From assembly GCA_026027325.1 (NCBI GenBank), contig JAMSLZ010000015.1:388501-452500 (forward strand): DNA of 64,000 nucleotides, written 5' to 3'. Each line of letters starts with the position of its first letter. Position 1 is the stretch's first letter. Below are positions 21,233-34,661 of the stretch, piece by piece. Source of the DNA: Actinomucor elegans. Taxonomy: Eukaryota > Mucoromycota > Mucoromycetes > Mucorales > Mucoraceae. The translations under genes were made by a program, and so were the position numbers. The notes under the pieces are model-generated. The model was not told the origin of the DNA. It saw only the letters and a program-made list of their open reading frames with translations, and ran no database searches.

Positions 21233-24200
21233 GACTATAATTACGCCAAAATATATAATAAGAAGAAAAAATTAGACCAACTTGTTTAGGTTATTATACA
21301 GTATTCGACTGAAAGAGTGGTATGGAATAGACAAAAAGAAAAATTGACCGAGATCGGTACATTGATTATTATAATTGGCAGATTTTGCATAAGCGTCAAT
21401 TTGGATTTAGTATCAGATTTTTCAATCATCCATTCCATCCATCCATTGATATATGATCCTAAGCCTCGTATCATAGTCTCATGTTTCTTCTTTTTGCACT
21501 CTTTCAATCAATTACTGTCAGTATGATGGGCTTACCTAAAAGATATGATTAAAGAGGAGGTACTAACTTACTGGCCACCTTTGATTTCTTTAAACCCATT
21601 GTTGGCCTCTCACTCCGCTCCTCCGGCAAAATCCCAGTGCCGATTTTTTTTTTTTTTTTTTTTTTTTTGATATGTCCACTATTGATTTGTTGGTTCGCCT
21701 TAGATCAAAAATGTATTTCGAAATGTGCTCACATAGCGTGACAGTATAAATACGTACTATCTTCAAAGCTCAAATTCTAATTGTCCATCTATGGTGTAAA
21801 GATGATAGAGTGTTTTGTCTCAAAGTTTGGAAAAATATTAGGCCAATTGGTCCAAGGTCAATATAATTTAAATCTTGCTATTGGATGTTCATTTTCTATC
21901 AAAACCAATAGTTAATATGTGCGTTTCTAATATAACTCTACTATGTTATTTATATTGATAGTAAGTACGAAATGTTATATGCAAAGATACATACAGTATG
22001 TCCTCAGCCAATGGTTTAGTTTTATATTTATATTATATGGGACACAGAGCATTTTGGTTGACCACTGAAAATTAGAGGTTCAAAAAAAAATTGATTCAAA
22101 ATTTTTTGTAGTTTTACCTTAAGACCATCATGTAACAGCACAAAAGTTCAGATAAATACCAAATCAACTAACAAACTTTTTAAAATAATTAATCGTGCAA
22201 TAACTCTACTACATTTTGTCTTGATGCTAAAAGTTATTTTCGAATTATATGCACATTTCTGTGTACCGGTTTTACCAGGTTTTTCGTAGAAAAAATATGC
22301 AGCAATCATTTGTTTATTATAGGCTAAGCCCTAGAATTGTCAGCTTGGATGCCAACAGAGGTTTTTTAAAATATGAAAACCGATCTTAGGGTATTTTCCT
22401 CGCGAGATTTTCACTGTACTAAAGAAAAGATATGATTAGACATCCTTAATAGTAGAATAGCCATAACTATTATAAATTATGTCTCGAAAGCATTGTCATG
22501 CATCACAAAAAAAAAAAAAAAAAAATAAGCGGGCTAAAAAATTATGCCTAAGAGGATGTCCTAGTCAAAAATTTGGACATCAAGCCATTTCAAAATTGAA
22601 CTATTAGTCGACTTATTTCCTTTTAGTACCGCATATAACCTCTAATCCATGTTAAAAGTATACCACTGCATCTGCTAAGGCCACCATTGAATTGGAGATA
22701 GTATAACTATATAGTATTTTAATGAACGGCTTTAAGAACATGCATGTTTTGTAATCTACAGCTAGTCCTAATAATCAATGAACCTCTCCAGTGATCTCGG
22801 CTTGATATCGCGCTTGACTAGAGGTCTATTATTATTAGTTATAATCTGATGACCAGGAATACGAGTTAGAATAAACAATTAAATGCAATTCTATCATAAA
22901 GATCACTACTGTAAAAAATTCTAACTGATTGTTACTTGTTTTTTCTGCGTTTTATTCTAAACATAAGTTCTAAATTACATAAAAGCATGTACATTGAACA
23001 ATTTTTAAGTTTTTTTTAAGAGATGCTGAACAGCGAGAAATAGGTTGGCAGGTCACCATTAGCGACAAAAGGTGCCATACAAGTGCTGATAAGCGTCTTA
23101 AGGTAGAATTGCACTTACGCAGGGTAGCTCAATCCTTAATAACTTTTATTCAACAAACAAAGCATTGCCTCGTGAATCTATACGAGTGAAATAAAGTTGC
23201 ATTACCATGCTTCTAAAATATTTTTCATACTGCTAAAAAGTGCTTCAAAGGCGTGCCACTGCTACTATAAAATTATTTTGATTTCTATTGGTTGTCTGAA
23301 AATCAACTACAACTGAAAAAGCAGAGTATAATTCAACGCTGTATTCTATGTCTAGTATATGTTTAAAACACATTACTGCATCTATCAGAACCATTATTTG
23401 AGCACTATCAATATATTCTAATTTGATGGTTGGTTTTATGGTGCGTGTATTGCATATAGCTTAACGCTAATGATTAATAGAGCACTTCATCCATCTCGGT
23501 GGAATGTCGCATTTGACAAGTAGTGTACGCTTAGAATGAGTTGCTATATATATACTATAATATTTGTTTAACCGCAACTTCATCAGTATATTACGTTTTT
23601 TAATAGGTAGCTGTACATTTCATATAGTTAGGCTACGAATCAATAGATTTCTCGACCAATCTCGATGAAATGTCGCATCGAATAAGTAGCTTACATCTAG
23701 AAAAGAACCGTTGTTCCTAATTCATTCCATATGTTCTTTGTAATGAGCTGTTGATTTGCCTATGTTTAGTGTACGTCCTGAAGTAGATATAATTTCGCTG
23801 CGAATACTATTCCTTTTTTTTTCAGGCTCTGCTATAGAAAGCGAGTCCGCATTTAAATAAAGCTATCTCTTGGGTCAATTACTCCAATGTTATTCACTTG
23901 TCAGACACACCTTGCTTGTAAAAATCTACACTTTTTTGCTAACATATTGACAAGAAGTTTTGTCAGTTATTCTATACACTTCATATTAAGTTTTTTTTTT
24001 TGGTTCAATAGCAAATTCAATTGCATCGAACGAAAAAAAACATCAGTGACAGTATAGATGTTGAGGTGAGAGACAAAGCATGATTGAGCTTTTTACTGTT
24101 GAACGATTTTGGTTCATGTCTTTCCGGCCCGGGGTATTTAATCTCCGCCTTTCTGAGGAAGAGGGATATACGAGATGAAGGTGAATGTTATAGTCAATCC

Positions 24201-24523
24201 TTCCTTTTATTCGACAGTACGTATAACCATAGGATGCATGGAGATTGTAATTTTGCAGACAAGAAGAAGGGCATTGTGGACGAAAAGTGACAGATGATCA
24301 TCTACAAAAGATTACAGCCATCAACCATAAAAAAGAAGATTGGATGGATACTTGTAAAACAACCACCTTTTCCCGAAAAAAAAAAAAAAAGACCGAGTCA
24401 ATTCAATGACCATGTTTCTTCTCTCTGCCTGTCAAACTTCAATTCTTGCTGCATCCTCGACGTGTATGAAACGAAACTGGTTACTAAACTATTTTTTTTA
24501 TAATAACAGACTGTTGAGCAACT
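21233..24523. other. Long intergenic region (3.3 kb) between two ribosomal protein genes
   Basis: No supported gene. It contains T and A runs (21644-21668 and near 22507) and dispersed-element copies at about 22793-22825, 23491-23546 and 23652-23700. Short open frames at 24084-24503 have no family pattern. The final 100 bases are probably the uL22 promoter and leader. Confidence 0.5.
23491..23546 (+). repeat. Dispersed ~60-base element, copy
   Basis: Reads CCATCTCGGTGGAATGTCGC, then ATTTGACAAGTAG and TTAGAATGAGTTGCTAT. A second, weaker copy follows at 23652-23700 (CTCGATGAAATGTCGCATCG). Confidence 0.6.
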
Positions 24524-25250
24524 ATGGTCAGATACGCTGCTACTCCAGCCAACCCCGCTAAGGGTAAGTACATCGAGAAGAATCAAGAAAAAGCTTTGAA
24601 TGGCTCATAGATTTTTTATAGCTGCCAAGTCTAGAGGTTCTTACCTCCGTGTTCACGTACGTAGATACGATAGAAAGCAATAAAAGTTATATACTAACCT
24701 ATTTCTTATGTAAACAGTTCAAGAACACCCACGAAGTCGCTGTTGCCGTCAAGGGTTTGAAGTTGAGCAAGGCCTATGCCTACCTTAACAACGTTACCGA
24801 ACACAAGCAAGTCATCCCCTTCCGCAAATTCAACGGTGGTGTTGGTCGTGCTTCTCAAGCCAAGGAATTCGGTACTACCCAAGGTCGTTGGCCCGTCAAG
24901 TCTGTCAAGTTCGTCACTGACCTCTTGAAGAACGCTGAAAGCAACGCTGAGGTAATTCACTAGACATTAAAGTGTGGTCAGGATAATTAACCTGTTTTTT
25001 ATTATTATAGGCTAAGGGTTTGAACGTTGAGGAACTTTACATCTCTAGCATTGTCGTTAACCAAGCTCCCAAGCACCGTCGTCGTACTTACCGTGCTCAC
25101 GGTCGTATCAACCCTTTCATGTCTTCTCCCTCTCACATCGAGGTCGTCCTCACTGAAAAGGATGAGGTTGTCCCTCGTGCTGATGACAAGAAGGTCGTTA
25201 AGCTTAACGCTCGTCAATTGGCCCGTAACGCTCGTCTTGCCCGTGCTTAA
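24524..25250 (+). CDS. RPL17: 60S ribosomal protein uL22 (L17)
   Basis: Exons 24524-24563, 24622-24656, 24718-24951 and 25011-25250 join to 182 residues, close to the family norm. Diagnostic stretches are [89 protein letters not shown] and [14 protein letters not shown]. uL22 lines the peptide exit tunnel. Codon use is highly biased towards C-ending codons. All three introns are short (50-61 bases) with GTA-type donors and TAG or CAG acceptors. Confidence 0.97.
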
Positions 25251-26674
25251 ACTTGTAACTAGTTGATATTCTATACAATAAACGCGTTTACCATGGCATC
25301 GAATAATTCTTTATGTATATTAAAACTGAACGATCTTTAAGTAAAGGAAAAGAGATTGTATGAGTTAGTTGAAAATTAGTTGACTCTAAATTGATTATAT
25401 GTATTGCTCTCTCGTAAGCACTTGCTAGTCGAGAGTTTCATGAACTAGCCTCTACCGATCAACGATTGAGCGGATGACTGGTTCTCGGTTTTGATATGTG
25501 CTGAACAAGTTGATTTTGAACTGGTTATTGTTGTATTCATCTTGAACTCTTTAGCGTATCTGACTTTTTTGTAATATATGCTTATGTATATCCATCTATG
25601 TAGTTACAGCTTGCTTAACTGTGCTTTGTTTAGTAGTGCGTTAAGCTTGAGGGCTGAAATTCAATGAATAAATTTCATTGAATGTTGGACTTAATATTCG
25701 ATCCATCATCACCTCCGACGAAATTCTTAAAATACAGTGAGCATCCTATAGCAATAAGGAACTAATTTGAAGCTTTGACCTTCAGGTAATTTGTAGAAGA
25801 AAAACCATTCATTTTAATACATATATCTCTATAATTGTTCAATAAAATAGAAAGCTGTTAATTAACTCTGAAAATATCGCGCTTTTTCTTTGTAGAACGG
25901 TATTTTTCCTTACGCTTTTCTTATAAAAGCTGCATCATTAGAACGAAACATAATTTCTACTAAGGTCACAGGGAGTTATTTTACAAGTTTTGCCTTACCA
26001 TTATAATTTCCAATTTAAGCTTAAAATCTTTGGCTTCTCTCATTTTTCGATAATATACACATGACCATCTTCATTATCTGTTATCCAATGAAAACCAGGC
26101 GTTACTGTGATCTAAATTTTTTTTTTGTGCACGATTCACTAAATTAACATAGACGCGTGCCTACTACAGACTACCCGCAACGCATTAATCGAGCACCTTC
26201 CTCGCATTATCGGCTATATAACATTCAAGTTGACTTGTTATCATACTTCCTGGTGCTTTGTCCTATTAAAAAGAAAGGCTGGTTAGTTATCCTACAGTCT
26301 TTCTTCGCAGTAGAGAGTCCTTCAGCCTAGATGATATTATACAAGACGTCAATTGGTTTGCAAACGTCTCCTCAATTTTGATCGGCTCGAATATGCTTCT
26401 TGGATGACGGCATTATCTACTATCTTATAGTATATATGGCGGTTTCACTGATAGTTTATGATAGAAGGCATCGTTTTCAAACCAGACACCATCGTAGCTA
26501 AGACGGAATCCCAAGTATCAGTGCTAATGAGTACACTTCTAGAAGATTAATCAGAATTCAGTAGTACCCCACTACTTTTCCCAATAATCCCATTCTTCTA
26601 AATACTTTTCAATCTATACTCAAGCCTCATCTCTCTGCGATATGCGGCTTTTAAAGTTAAATAAAACTTATGTA

Positions 26675-26708
<34 letters not shown>

Positions 26709-27561
26709 AAGACAACATAAGCAATCCCGATCAATCTCAGTCAAATAATGCGTTAGATTGGTATTCAATGCTCAAAAGAAAACGTGCTGTTCAATAAAAC
26801 CATCAATTTAATCAACATCCTGTTCGCGTTTGTTAAATTATTTGCGAATACACTATAAGAAATGATTGGGGATGTGGGGGATGCCTTTTTAAGGCATGAA
26901 ATAAAAACCCTAGGGCCTATTGATTTTTTATGTTCCACCATTCAGGGCACGTTGACTTGCTACGCGCACAGACAGGTACATACGAAAAACGCGTACAGAC
27001 ACTGATTAACAGTATAAGATGCATAGATATTTTGGATTGTACGTTTAATTCAGACATTTCAGCGGTCTTACGAACAACAATTTTTTTTTTTTTTTACGTG
27101 ATCAAGCAGCCGAAAAAGGTTACTTTAGCATACGCTAATCAATTAAACGTGTGAATCTATACAGCAAGCTAAACTATGGTGATAGGGAACAAAACATCGA
27201 ATGGTAAATGAATAGCGTATGCTGTATTACATTGCCTGTTTTAGATTGTTCTCGATGAGAAGATTTTTAGTAGTATTTTAATCCATGGCTTAAAGCTTTG
27301 CTAAGCCTTTGCCGGTATACAATCAGTGATAGGTAACATCAGCTAATAAACATAGAATCAATATATGCAGATATTATTCTAATCAATAAGATATTATATG
27401 TGATAGATGAGTCGGTGTTGCGATATCCTTTGTGATATTGTTGCACAATATTGATTTCTTTTCAATAAGAACCAATCCTACATCATGAAGCCACTTTTAA
27501 AGTTATTTCACGATATTAATCATTTCTTCTTTCTTCTTTCCCATTACTTGTTCCTTCAAAA
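25251..27561. other. Long intergenic region with poly(A) run and a dispersed-element copy
   Basis: No supported gene. A31 run at 26676-26706 is followed at once by a diverged dispersed-element copy (26729-26790). A 74-codon open frame at 26930-27154 contains a T run and has no family pattern. Pyrimidine-rich sequence directly precedes the next start codon. Confidence 0.5.
26729..26790 (+). repeat. Dispersed ~60-base element, diverged copy
   Basis: Reads GATCAATCTCAGTCAAATAA, then TGCGTTAGATTGGTATTC and GTGCTG. It abuts a 31-base poly(A) run on its 5' side. Confidence 0.4.
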
Positions 27562-30500
27562 ATGGATATGTCTGATATTAAACCCAATACAATCGCTGAG
27601 GAAAAATCAATTCCTGATACCACTGCTGCTGATACCGAGGTTGCTCGATTAGAGACTGTAGTAGACAATTTAGACGTTTCAAAATCCGCGTTAGAAAGCG
27701 ACCATGAAGGACAACAAAAAAATGTCTATGAAGGCGATGGTGATTCCTCAACTACTAGTGATGATGATAGAGAGCCTCCAAAAGAGCTAGGTTACGTTAT
27801 AAGTGCACTTCAGTCGACAGTCAAGCAAAATCAAATAAAGGAGCAAGCTACTGTAGAGGATCAAAATACCAAAGGAGAACAAGAACAAACGACCAAAGAA
27901 GAAAACGAACAAACAATCAAAGAAGAGAATGAACAAACGACCAAAGAAGAAAATAATCAAATGATCAAAGAAGAACATGAACAAACGATCAAAGAAGAAC
28001 ATGAACAATCGATCAAAGAAGAACATGAACAAACGACCAAAGAAGAACAAGAACAAAAGGCCACAGTGGTAGAAGAAGAGCTTCGAAGCGTTGGTGATAA
28101 TGACAAGTCTAGTGTAGACGATAATAACTCCGTCACCACATCGAGTTCCACCAACGTGAGCCAGGAAGAGGAAAAGATGGTTGAAGAGGCAGATATTCCT
28201 TCGACTTTTGAAAAGATTGTTCAGGATGTTCTACCACCTACACCTGGTGTTGCTCCACAGAGACAAACGTTTGATTTAGGCGGACGTGGAAGCGAAGAAA
28301 TGGGGGATGTGGAGAGTTATAGTGCGAATTTGATTGCTTTAAACAAGATTAATACCAAAGAAATCAAAGCTAATGAACTTTCACCTCGTCAACAAGAAAG
28401 AGCAGGTAATTACAGTAGATATTTATTATATATAGTTATTTATCAGTCATGAATGATAGATGAGCCTGTTCTTCGAGCTATTCGTCACTTGTTTAATAAT
28501 CGATTTATGAAAGCCAAGAAGTTGTTTGAAAAACAAGCTGAAACGTAAGGAAAGACAATAAGCCTGTAATCAAAGCTAATTTTTTTGTTTACTAGTGATC
28601 CATTGCATGCTCTAGGTCTTGGGTCTATGGCTTTTTTGAAAGGTAACTAAAAAAAAAAAAGAATCACGCTAGGTTTCCCGTTAATTAATAGTCTATTTCT
28701 AGCAATTATGGTATTTTGACTTTGCTGGTATCACCCGATGCGTTATTAACTTTTTTTTTTACCAGACAACAGATGAGTCGATGACCAAGAATGCTATCGA
28801 CGTACTCACAACAACTTACAGTATTGCCAACGCACAAATCGATGTAGCAACCAAGAAAACTGTTGGTGATTCTGTATATCAGGCAATGAGTTCCTACTAT
28901 AATTATATCAAGTTTGCACGAGGATCAGGTGGATTACCTGCAAGTCCAAAACCAGCCACAATGAAATCAATTCAAAAAGACGGTGTTGATTTTGTGCCTA
29001 ATGGTGTATTGCGCGCACACGTAGCTAAGGCTGAATGCTGTCTCCAAATCGCTATTTTGCAGCTACTACAAGAAAACGTTATGGGTTACATCAAGTGTGG
29101 TATGAACTTGAGAAGAGGTAAGATTGCGTGTGATTAAAATAGAGAGGTCACACTTCTAACTGGGTTGAATTAGCGTATGCAAGCTACAGTTTGGTCTGGC
29201 AAGAGTATAAGCGTATGGGTCAAATCTATCATGAGTTTATTGATCGCGACACTATTTCCGGTATTCAGTTTGGGTAAGGGGGACTATTATATGGTTAAGT
29301 CATTATAGTCTAACATTTTTTTTTCTTACTAGTATTGGTGCTGTGCACCTTGTATTATCCACTTTGCCTCAAAAGATTCTTCGTATTGTATCTGCTTTTG
29401 GTTGGAAAGCTGATAAGCATCTAGGTTTTGCTCTACTTAAACTATGTGTGGAAGAAAGAAGAATTCGTTCGCCCATGGCTTCTTTAATGTAAGCTTATAG
29501 CAGACTGAACTGATCAGAAAATCTCATATTGTTTGTAGGCTTTTAGCATACTATACCATACTCACCTCTTTATGTCCTCAAATCCTTTCTAACGAGTACA
29601 CACAGCCAGCTATTGAGGTTAGTTTATTATCTGGCCATATTGCTATACATACTAATTATATTATAGACATTATTGGATGCTCAAAGAACATACCCCAACT
29701 CAGCATTTTTCTTGTATTTTGCTGGTCGCACATCTCGTCTTGCCCGCAACTTGACGCTTTCCACACAATCTTTCACCTATGCTATTGAAATCAGCAAAAA
29801 CGAATGGGCTGAAGTTGAAGTGTTACATGCTTGCAGTTATGAAATTGGATTTAATCTTATGATGGAACATAACTGGGAAGAGGCAGCCAAGATATTTGAC
29901 CAACTCTATAAAGAAAGGTATTGGTCACCTGCTATTTTCCGGTACTTGACAGGCGCCTGTTTGGATATGATGGGTCAGCGTACTGAAGCGATTTTAGCAT
30001 ATGCTGAAGTCCCTCAACTAGCGGGATCCAAGACACACAGTACTACATTGATGGAGAAATATGTTTTGCGCAAGGTCAATGCCTTCCAAGACTGTGGTTA
30101 CCAAGATATGGATATGACACTATGTGCTTTAGAATACCTGTGTCTTTTTACTGGATTTGATTTTATGAGTGCAGAGCTACTGGAAGAGTCATTGTCTGTT
30201 GTGGATCATGCCTTGAATCAAATTATAGAGGCTGAAAAGACAGAATTCGGTATCCGTACGCGTGAATTATTGCCTGAAACGCCTGCGCCCAAATACTTTG
30301 ACCAGCGTGGTGCCTTGCTCTTGATCAAGTCATCTTTATACAATGCTATGGGTCGTTTCAAGGATTCTATCATCCACTTGAACTGGATTATTGATCACAA
30401 GGAACAGATCGAAGTAGACAAATGGATAGCGCCTTTTGCCTATTGGGAAGCCGGTGTAACATCCTGGGGTATGGACAACAAGACTCGCAGTCGATACTTT

Positions 30501-30749
30501 TGGGAATCTGCTTTGAAGTTTAGCAAGTACGACTTTGAATATAGACTTGCTATGCGCGTCAACCTGGCCATTACAAAAGCAGATGAGATTGGTGTTCCAA
30601 AGCCAGAAGATCCTAACCCTGCAGTTCGTTATCATGCCAATAAGAAAGAGCCTATAATTACCTTGGATTCTATTCAGAGTCACCAAAGCTCTGACGACGC
30701 AATCAATTTAAGTCGCTCTGATCCAGTTGTATTCAAAGCTCATACCTAA
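27562..30749 (+). CDS. Iml2/TTC39-family protein (DUF3808-type), nine exons
   Basis: Exons 27562-28405, 28460-28544, 28596-28642, 28703-28710, 28766-29117, 29174-29273, 29333-29488, 29539-29617 and 29667-30749 join in phase to 917 residues. The first 280 residues are acidic and disordered with 8-residue KEENEQTI-like repeats. From about residue 282 the protein follows the Iml2/TTC39 pattern: ADPLHALGLGSMAFLKA-like start (here TDPLHALGLG), NLRRAYASYSLVWQEY, GIQFGIGAVHLVLSTLP, and later TPR-like helices (WEEAAKIFDQLYKERYW). Yeast Iml2 is needed for clearance of inclusion bodies and links to lipid droplets; TTC39 proteins are TPR adaptors. Exon 4 is only 8 bases and is needed for AFLKAIMTTDES. 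The family call is good; the cellular role here is inferred. Confidence 0.87.
27876..28056 (+). repeat. 24-base coding minisatellite, about 7.5 units
   Basis: Units close to GAACAAACGACCAAAGAAGA plus four bases encode EQTTKEEN, EQTIKEEH and similar octapeptides in the N-terminal region of the Iml2-like protein. The predicted structure is a highly charged helix. Confidence 0.9.
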
Positions 30750-32623
30750 ATATCCATGTTGTCTCTATTGCTGGTTTTGTAAGGTTTATATCTCACTATT
30801 GTAATATATATGTACTATTGCCCTTTTATGCTTTCTTATTATTATATATCTTGAAAATGTTTATAAATGAAAATTGTTTTGTATCAAAAGAAAACGCTTG
30901 TTTTTCATTCGACGCCCGTTGACTTTCGAATAATACAGACACCCCATTATACTAAAAGCACCCCTAACAAAATTTATACCCTATATATTTGTTCATTGAA
31001 TGATATAAGAAACATAGTGCATTTTTAAATCCGCAAAGCTTATTTTGATAAAGACTCATTTTATTTACCCTTTGAATAGGCTTATCACCCATATGCTTTT
31101 TAAAGCGAAAAACATAAATGATATACTTGCGGGCTCTTGATCTTACAAATCTATAGATCTCGTAGTCGAGCCCAGTCCAATGTCACATTTGATTAGTATT
31201 TTAAGTGTAAAATGAGCTTTCGTATCCATTAGGACTTCTAAAGGTAATACGTAGCTGTACTTGTTCGAATCCATTGGGTAAAATAGACTAAAAGATTAGA
31301 GGATGAAAAAAAAAGGCAAGTGATTTTAAATACTTGGGGGCAAACAAAATCGCACTTGAAGGGCATAGAATGATAAGTGATGTTTGGCAATTCTGGCTAG
31401 CTGAAGAGCAATCCTTTTTTGCAAAACTATCCTTACCAGTAAAGAATATCCCTTGCACTAACGAACGACCTAAGTCGATCTGCTGATGATCGTCGCTTTA
31501 GTATTTACCGCCTTTTTACGATCAAATTAAACCCTGGAGATTTTCTTCTGGCTTTTTTGTTAACGACGGCTTGACAAAACATTCATTTGCCGTTTTAACT
31601 GGTTATATGGTTCAATACCCAGTCACATGATTGCGATATTAAGTAAAGGCCATGTGTTTGCACATGCTTGATTATTTCCAGGCTATTCCCTTTGTGCCCC
31701 AGCCGCTCTAGAAACACGAAAAGCCGGATATTACCAACAGAATACTTTTGTCAAATATACAAGGACAGATGATCTTCCTTGCACGGATATCATAAAGCAG
31801 TATTGAATCAATACAATGATGATTAATAAACTAGCCTATTTAAGTGCTTGGTCTGCTGCCTAATACTAAATGTAACCTTTATAGCCGACATGTTAAGCAT
31901 ATGTAATGTGTCTCGCGTAAATTCAACAGCATTTCATGACTTGTTTCTACACGAACAACAACCAATCGGAATACATTTTTTCGGCACTTAAATGTTGATC
32001 TTTTTACAGTTTTATTTCCAGTACCCAATGGGATCCATTTACTTAAAACCTCCCTTATTGTTAAGTCTGATGGTATAAGAAGGCAATATATCTCGATATA
32101 TGCAATAAAGAGTACAACAGAACTGGAAAGTTAAATAACTCATTGAATTTAGAGCATTGCCCAACTTGGATTTTACCGTATCTATCATAAAACGACGTGT
32201 CTACCATAGGACGCGTTTTCTTGTACATTACTTTTTTAGTGAAAGATGTATGTATTGGAAGCATATGATTTGACGCGCTGGATGTGAGTGGGTTTAAGTC
32301 TAATGTACGCATATGCAGCTTGTTAAGGGATATATGTACCTGAACACGAAACAAAGATGCTTCTTCAGTTATAATGATCTGCATTTTTATGAGACCCATG
32401 AGGTCATTAGTGACCAGTTCAACCCAGTTAAACAGAATCTAAGCTTTTTTGCAAGGTTTAAGATCGAACTGTTACATCTGTTTCTCACGCAAAAAGTAAA
32501 GTCGGAGTGAATAGGGCGAGAAGAAGACGGAAGATGCGGAGTCCTCGGGTTATTATCACCATCATCATCATCCTATACCCCGCAGTTAAACACTAATTTT
32601 AGTCTATTTCTCAGCTAAAAAGG
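30750..32623. other. Intergenic region with one dispersed-element copy
   Basis: No supported gene. A dispersed-element copy lies at 31165-31230. Open frames at 32061-32399 (minus) and 32313-32510 (plus) lack any recognisable pattern and overlap each other on opposite strands. Confidence 0.5.
31165..31230 (+). repeat. Dispersed ~60-base element, copy
   Basis: Reads CCCAGTCCAATGTCACATTT, then GATTAGTATTTTAAGTG and AAAATGAGCTTTCG, matching the other copies. Confidence 0.55.
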
Positions 32624-32631
32624 TATAAAAA
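32624..32631 (+). promoter_or_regulatory. TATA box of the transporter gene
   Basis: TATAAAAA lies 41 bases before the transporter start codon, so the leader is probably very short. Confidence 0.55.
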
Positions 32632-32671
32632 GACCTACAAAATGGACTGAAAAAGCTCTTTTAATTCCAAA

Positions 32672-34242
32672 ATGTCAAATCCTACTTCTATTCGTCCACC
32701 AGCAGTAACACAGAAAAGTGAATTTAGTGCTATATCCCCTGCCTCGATACAGAATAAATATGATACAACCATTCATCATCAAGAAGACAATTATGATGAT
32801 GAAAAAGCAGAAAATAAAAGTATAACAGAAGTTCAAATTGAACATGTACCTGAAGGTACTGCTTCACCAGGAAAAGCACTGTTCATGTTGCTGAAAGCCT
32901 TTGTTGGCACTGGTGTCATATTCTTACCAGGCTCGTAAGTGTATACACTTGAAAATCAATCAAAATTGGTCTTAATTCTACTTAGATTTGTACACGGTGG
33001 CCTTGTATTCTCTATTTGCCTCATGGTGTTCATTGCTTCTCTTTGTCTAGTAGCATTTCAAATTCTAGTCAAAGCTCAACAAGCCGTAGGTGGATCTTAC
33101 GGTGATGTAGCGCGTAAACTGTATGGCAACTGGCTTCGCTATCTTATTCACTTCTTTTTATGTGTTTCGCAAATGGGCTTTGTAGCATCCTATCTCATCT
33201 TTATTTCTGAGAATATCGGTTTGGTCGTCGATACTTTATCGAATTGTGCTGCTCCTTTTGAAAGCAAATATTACATTTGGATCGTCTTGATCGTCATTAT
33301 ACCTATAACTTGGGTCAGAAAAATCGCAAAGTTATCTTATTTAGCCATATTAGCCGATGTCTTTATCCTCTTCGGCTTGGTTTGCGTTGTATACTTTACG
33401 TCTAGTGAAATTGCTCAAAAAGGCCCTGGTCCTAATATCAAACTAATCAATCCATCAGATTTTGCATTGATGATTGGTAAAGAATGCTATATAGGAGTCT
33501 ATTGTCCATAAACTAATTTTTTTTAAAAAAAACATAGGTACGGCTGTCTTTTCATTCGAAGGCATTGGCATGGTTGTACCTATTGGTAAGTTTGCTTTGT
33601 TATCATATATCAATCTTGCTAACCAATATCATAGTTGAAGGTATGAAGGAACCTCAAAAGTTCGCCCGTGTCTTGAATATGGGCATGGTCATTTGTACTG
33701 GCATCTTTATCTTTATTGGTACAATCGGCTATGTTGCTTATGGTGAAAACACAAAAGCCAGTGTAGTGGCAAATATGCCCAAGATTCCCCTCTCAGTCAC
33801 TGTACAATTGCTCTACTCAATTGCCATGATTCTCACTTCACCTTTCATGCTTTATCCTCCTCTAACCATCATTGAGCGAGGACTTTTCGGGATGAACCGT
33901 AGCGGTCGCTTGAGTTTGCGCAACAAATGGTTAAAGAACTTTACAAGATCTTTGGTTCCAATTGTCTGCGCTGCTATCAGTTTTGGAGTTGGCTCAGATG
34001 GTCTAGATAAGTTTGTTGCCCTTGTAGGTTCCATTGCTTGTATGCCTTTGTGTTTTATATTCCCTGGCATGTTCCATTATAAGGTCACTACTAAAAAGAG
34101 CGCCAAAATTCTGGATGTTTGTCTTGCTGTATGGGGTGTCGGAATAACCATTTACACACTCTATGTTAATATTAACTCTTGGATTCATCCCTCATCCTCT
34201 GGCTCTTCAGCCGTGGCAGAATGTGTGCCCTTACAATCTTAA
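32672..34242 (+). CDS. AVT-type vacuolar amino-acid transporter (AAAP family), four exons
   Basis: Exons 32672-32934, 32986-33476, 33538-33585 and 33635-34242 join to 469 residues. A hydrophilic N-terminal tail of about 65 residues precedes the family-typical first helix GKALFMLLKAFVGTGVIFLP. About eleven hydrophobic helices follow, including GGLVFSICLMVFIASLCLVAF, the WVRKIAKLSYLAILAD region, TAVFSFEGIGMVVPIVEGMK and YVAYGENTKASVVANMP. The pattern VFSFEG....P.E..MK is typical of AVT3/AVT4 and SLC36-like carriers, which move neutral amino acids across the vacuolar or lysosomal membrane with protons. No gene nearby suggests a specific substrate. Confidence 0.88.
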
Positions 34243-34355
34243 GATTATCACACTTTCTGTCTTTGTATTATAATCATATCATAATGTACAATATATTTAT
34301 AGATATCCTCTATTCTTAAATAAACTAGTAATATCAAATGTATCTATATCTACTT

Positions 34356-34661
34356 TTATTGAGCATTATGGATGATAGTTTCCCATTTACCGCGTTTTCC
34401 TTTGAATTCCCAGTGAAAAAGGGTGAGAAATTTGATCATGTTAGACTGTGTTTCAGCTTTTGCCTTTCTGTTTTCTAACTTGCAAGGGTAACACCCTTGA
34501 GAGGTATGTACAACACCAATACTTTCTGGATTCAAAGCGGCGGCCAACTTTAGAAGTACCCCACACTTTGACTGCCTGTACAACATTGGCGGATAAATTA
34601 ATAGATTAAGTTGGCGCCAATCTAGTGTACCCACCTGATAACAAGGGCACACAAGAACCAA
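34356..34661 (-). CDS. Unassigned open frame, possibly the end of a gene or element fragment
   Basis: A 101-codon frame begins VLVCPCYQVG and ends HWEFKGKRGKWETIIHNAQ. The last 65 residues (from SKCGVLLKLAAALNPES) look protein-like and follow a plausible acceptor (TACAG), while an alternative splice at TTATCAG|GTGGGT leads to a different open frame. No family is recognised, and a start codon with a promoter is not evident. It may be a last exon or an old mobile-element fragment. Confidence 0.25.
   Translation of the reverse strand: MVLVCPCYQVGTLDWRQLNLLIYPPMLYRQSKCGVLLKLAAALNPESIGVVHTSQGCYPCKLENRKAKAETQSNMIKFLTLFHWEFKGKRGKWETIIHNAQ

Noticed and set aside
27787..28056. 89-codon minus-strand frame with repeated FFFDRLFM
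   Set aside because: It is the complement of the 24-base minisatellite in the Iml2-like gene.
31255..31285. Possible tRNA T-loop (TGTTCGAATCC)
   Set aside because: No acceptor stem or A box at the right distance on either strand.
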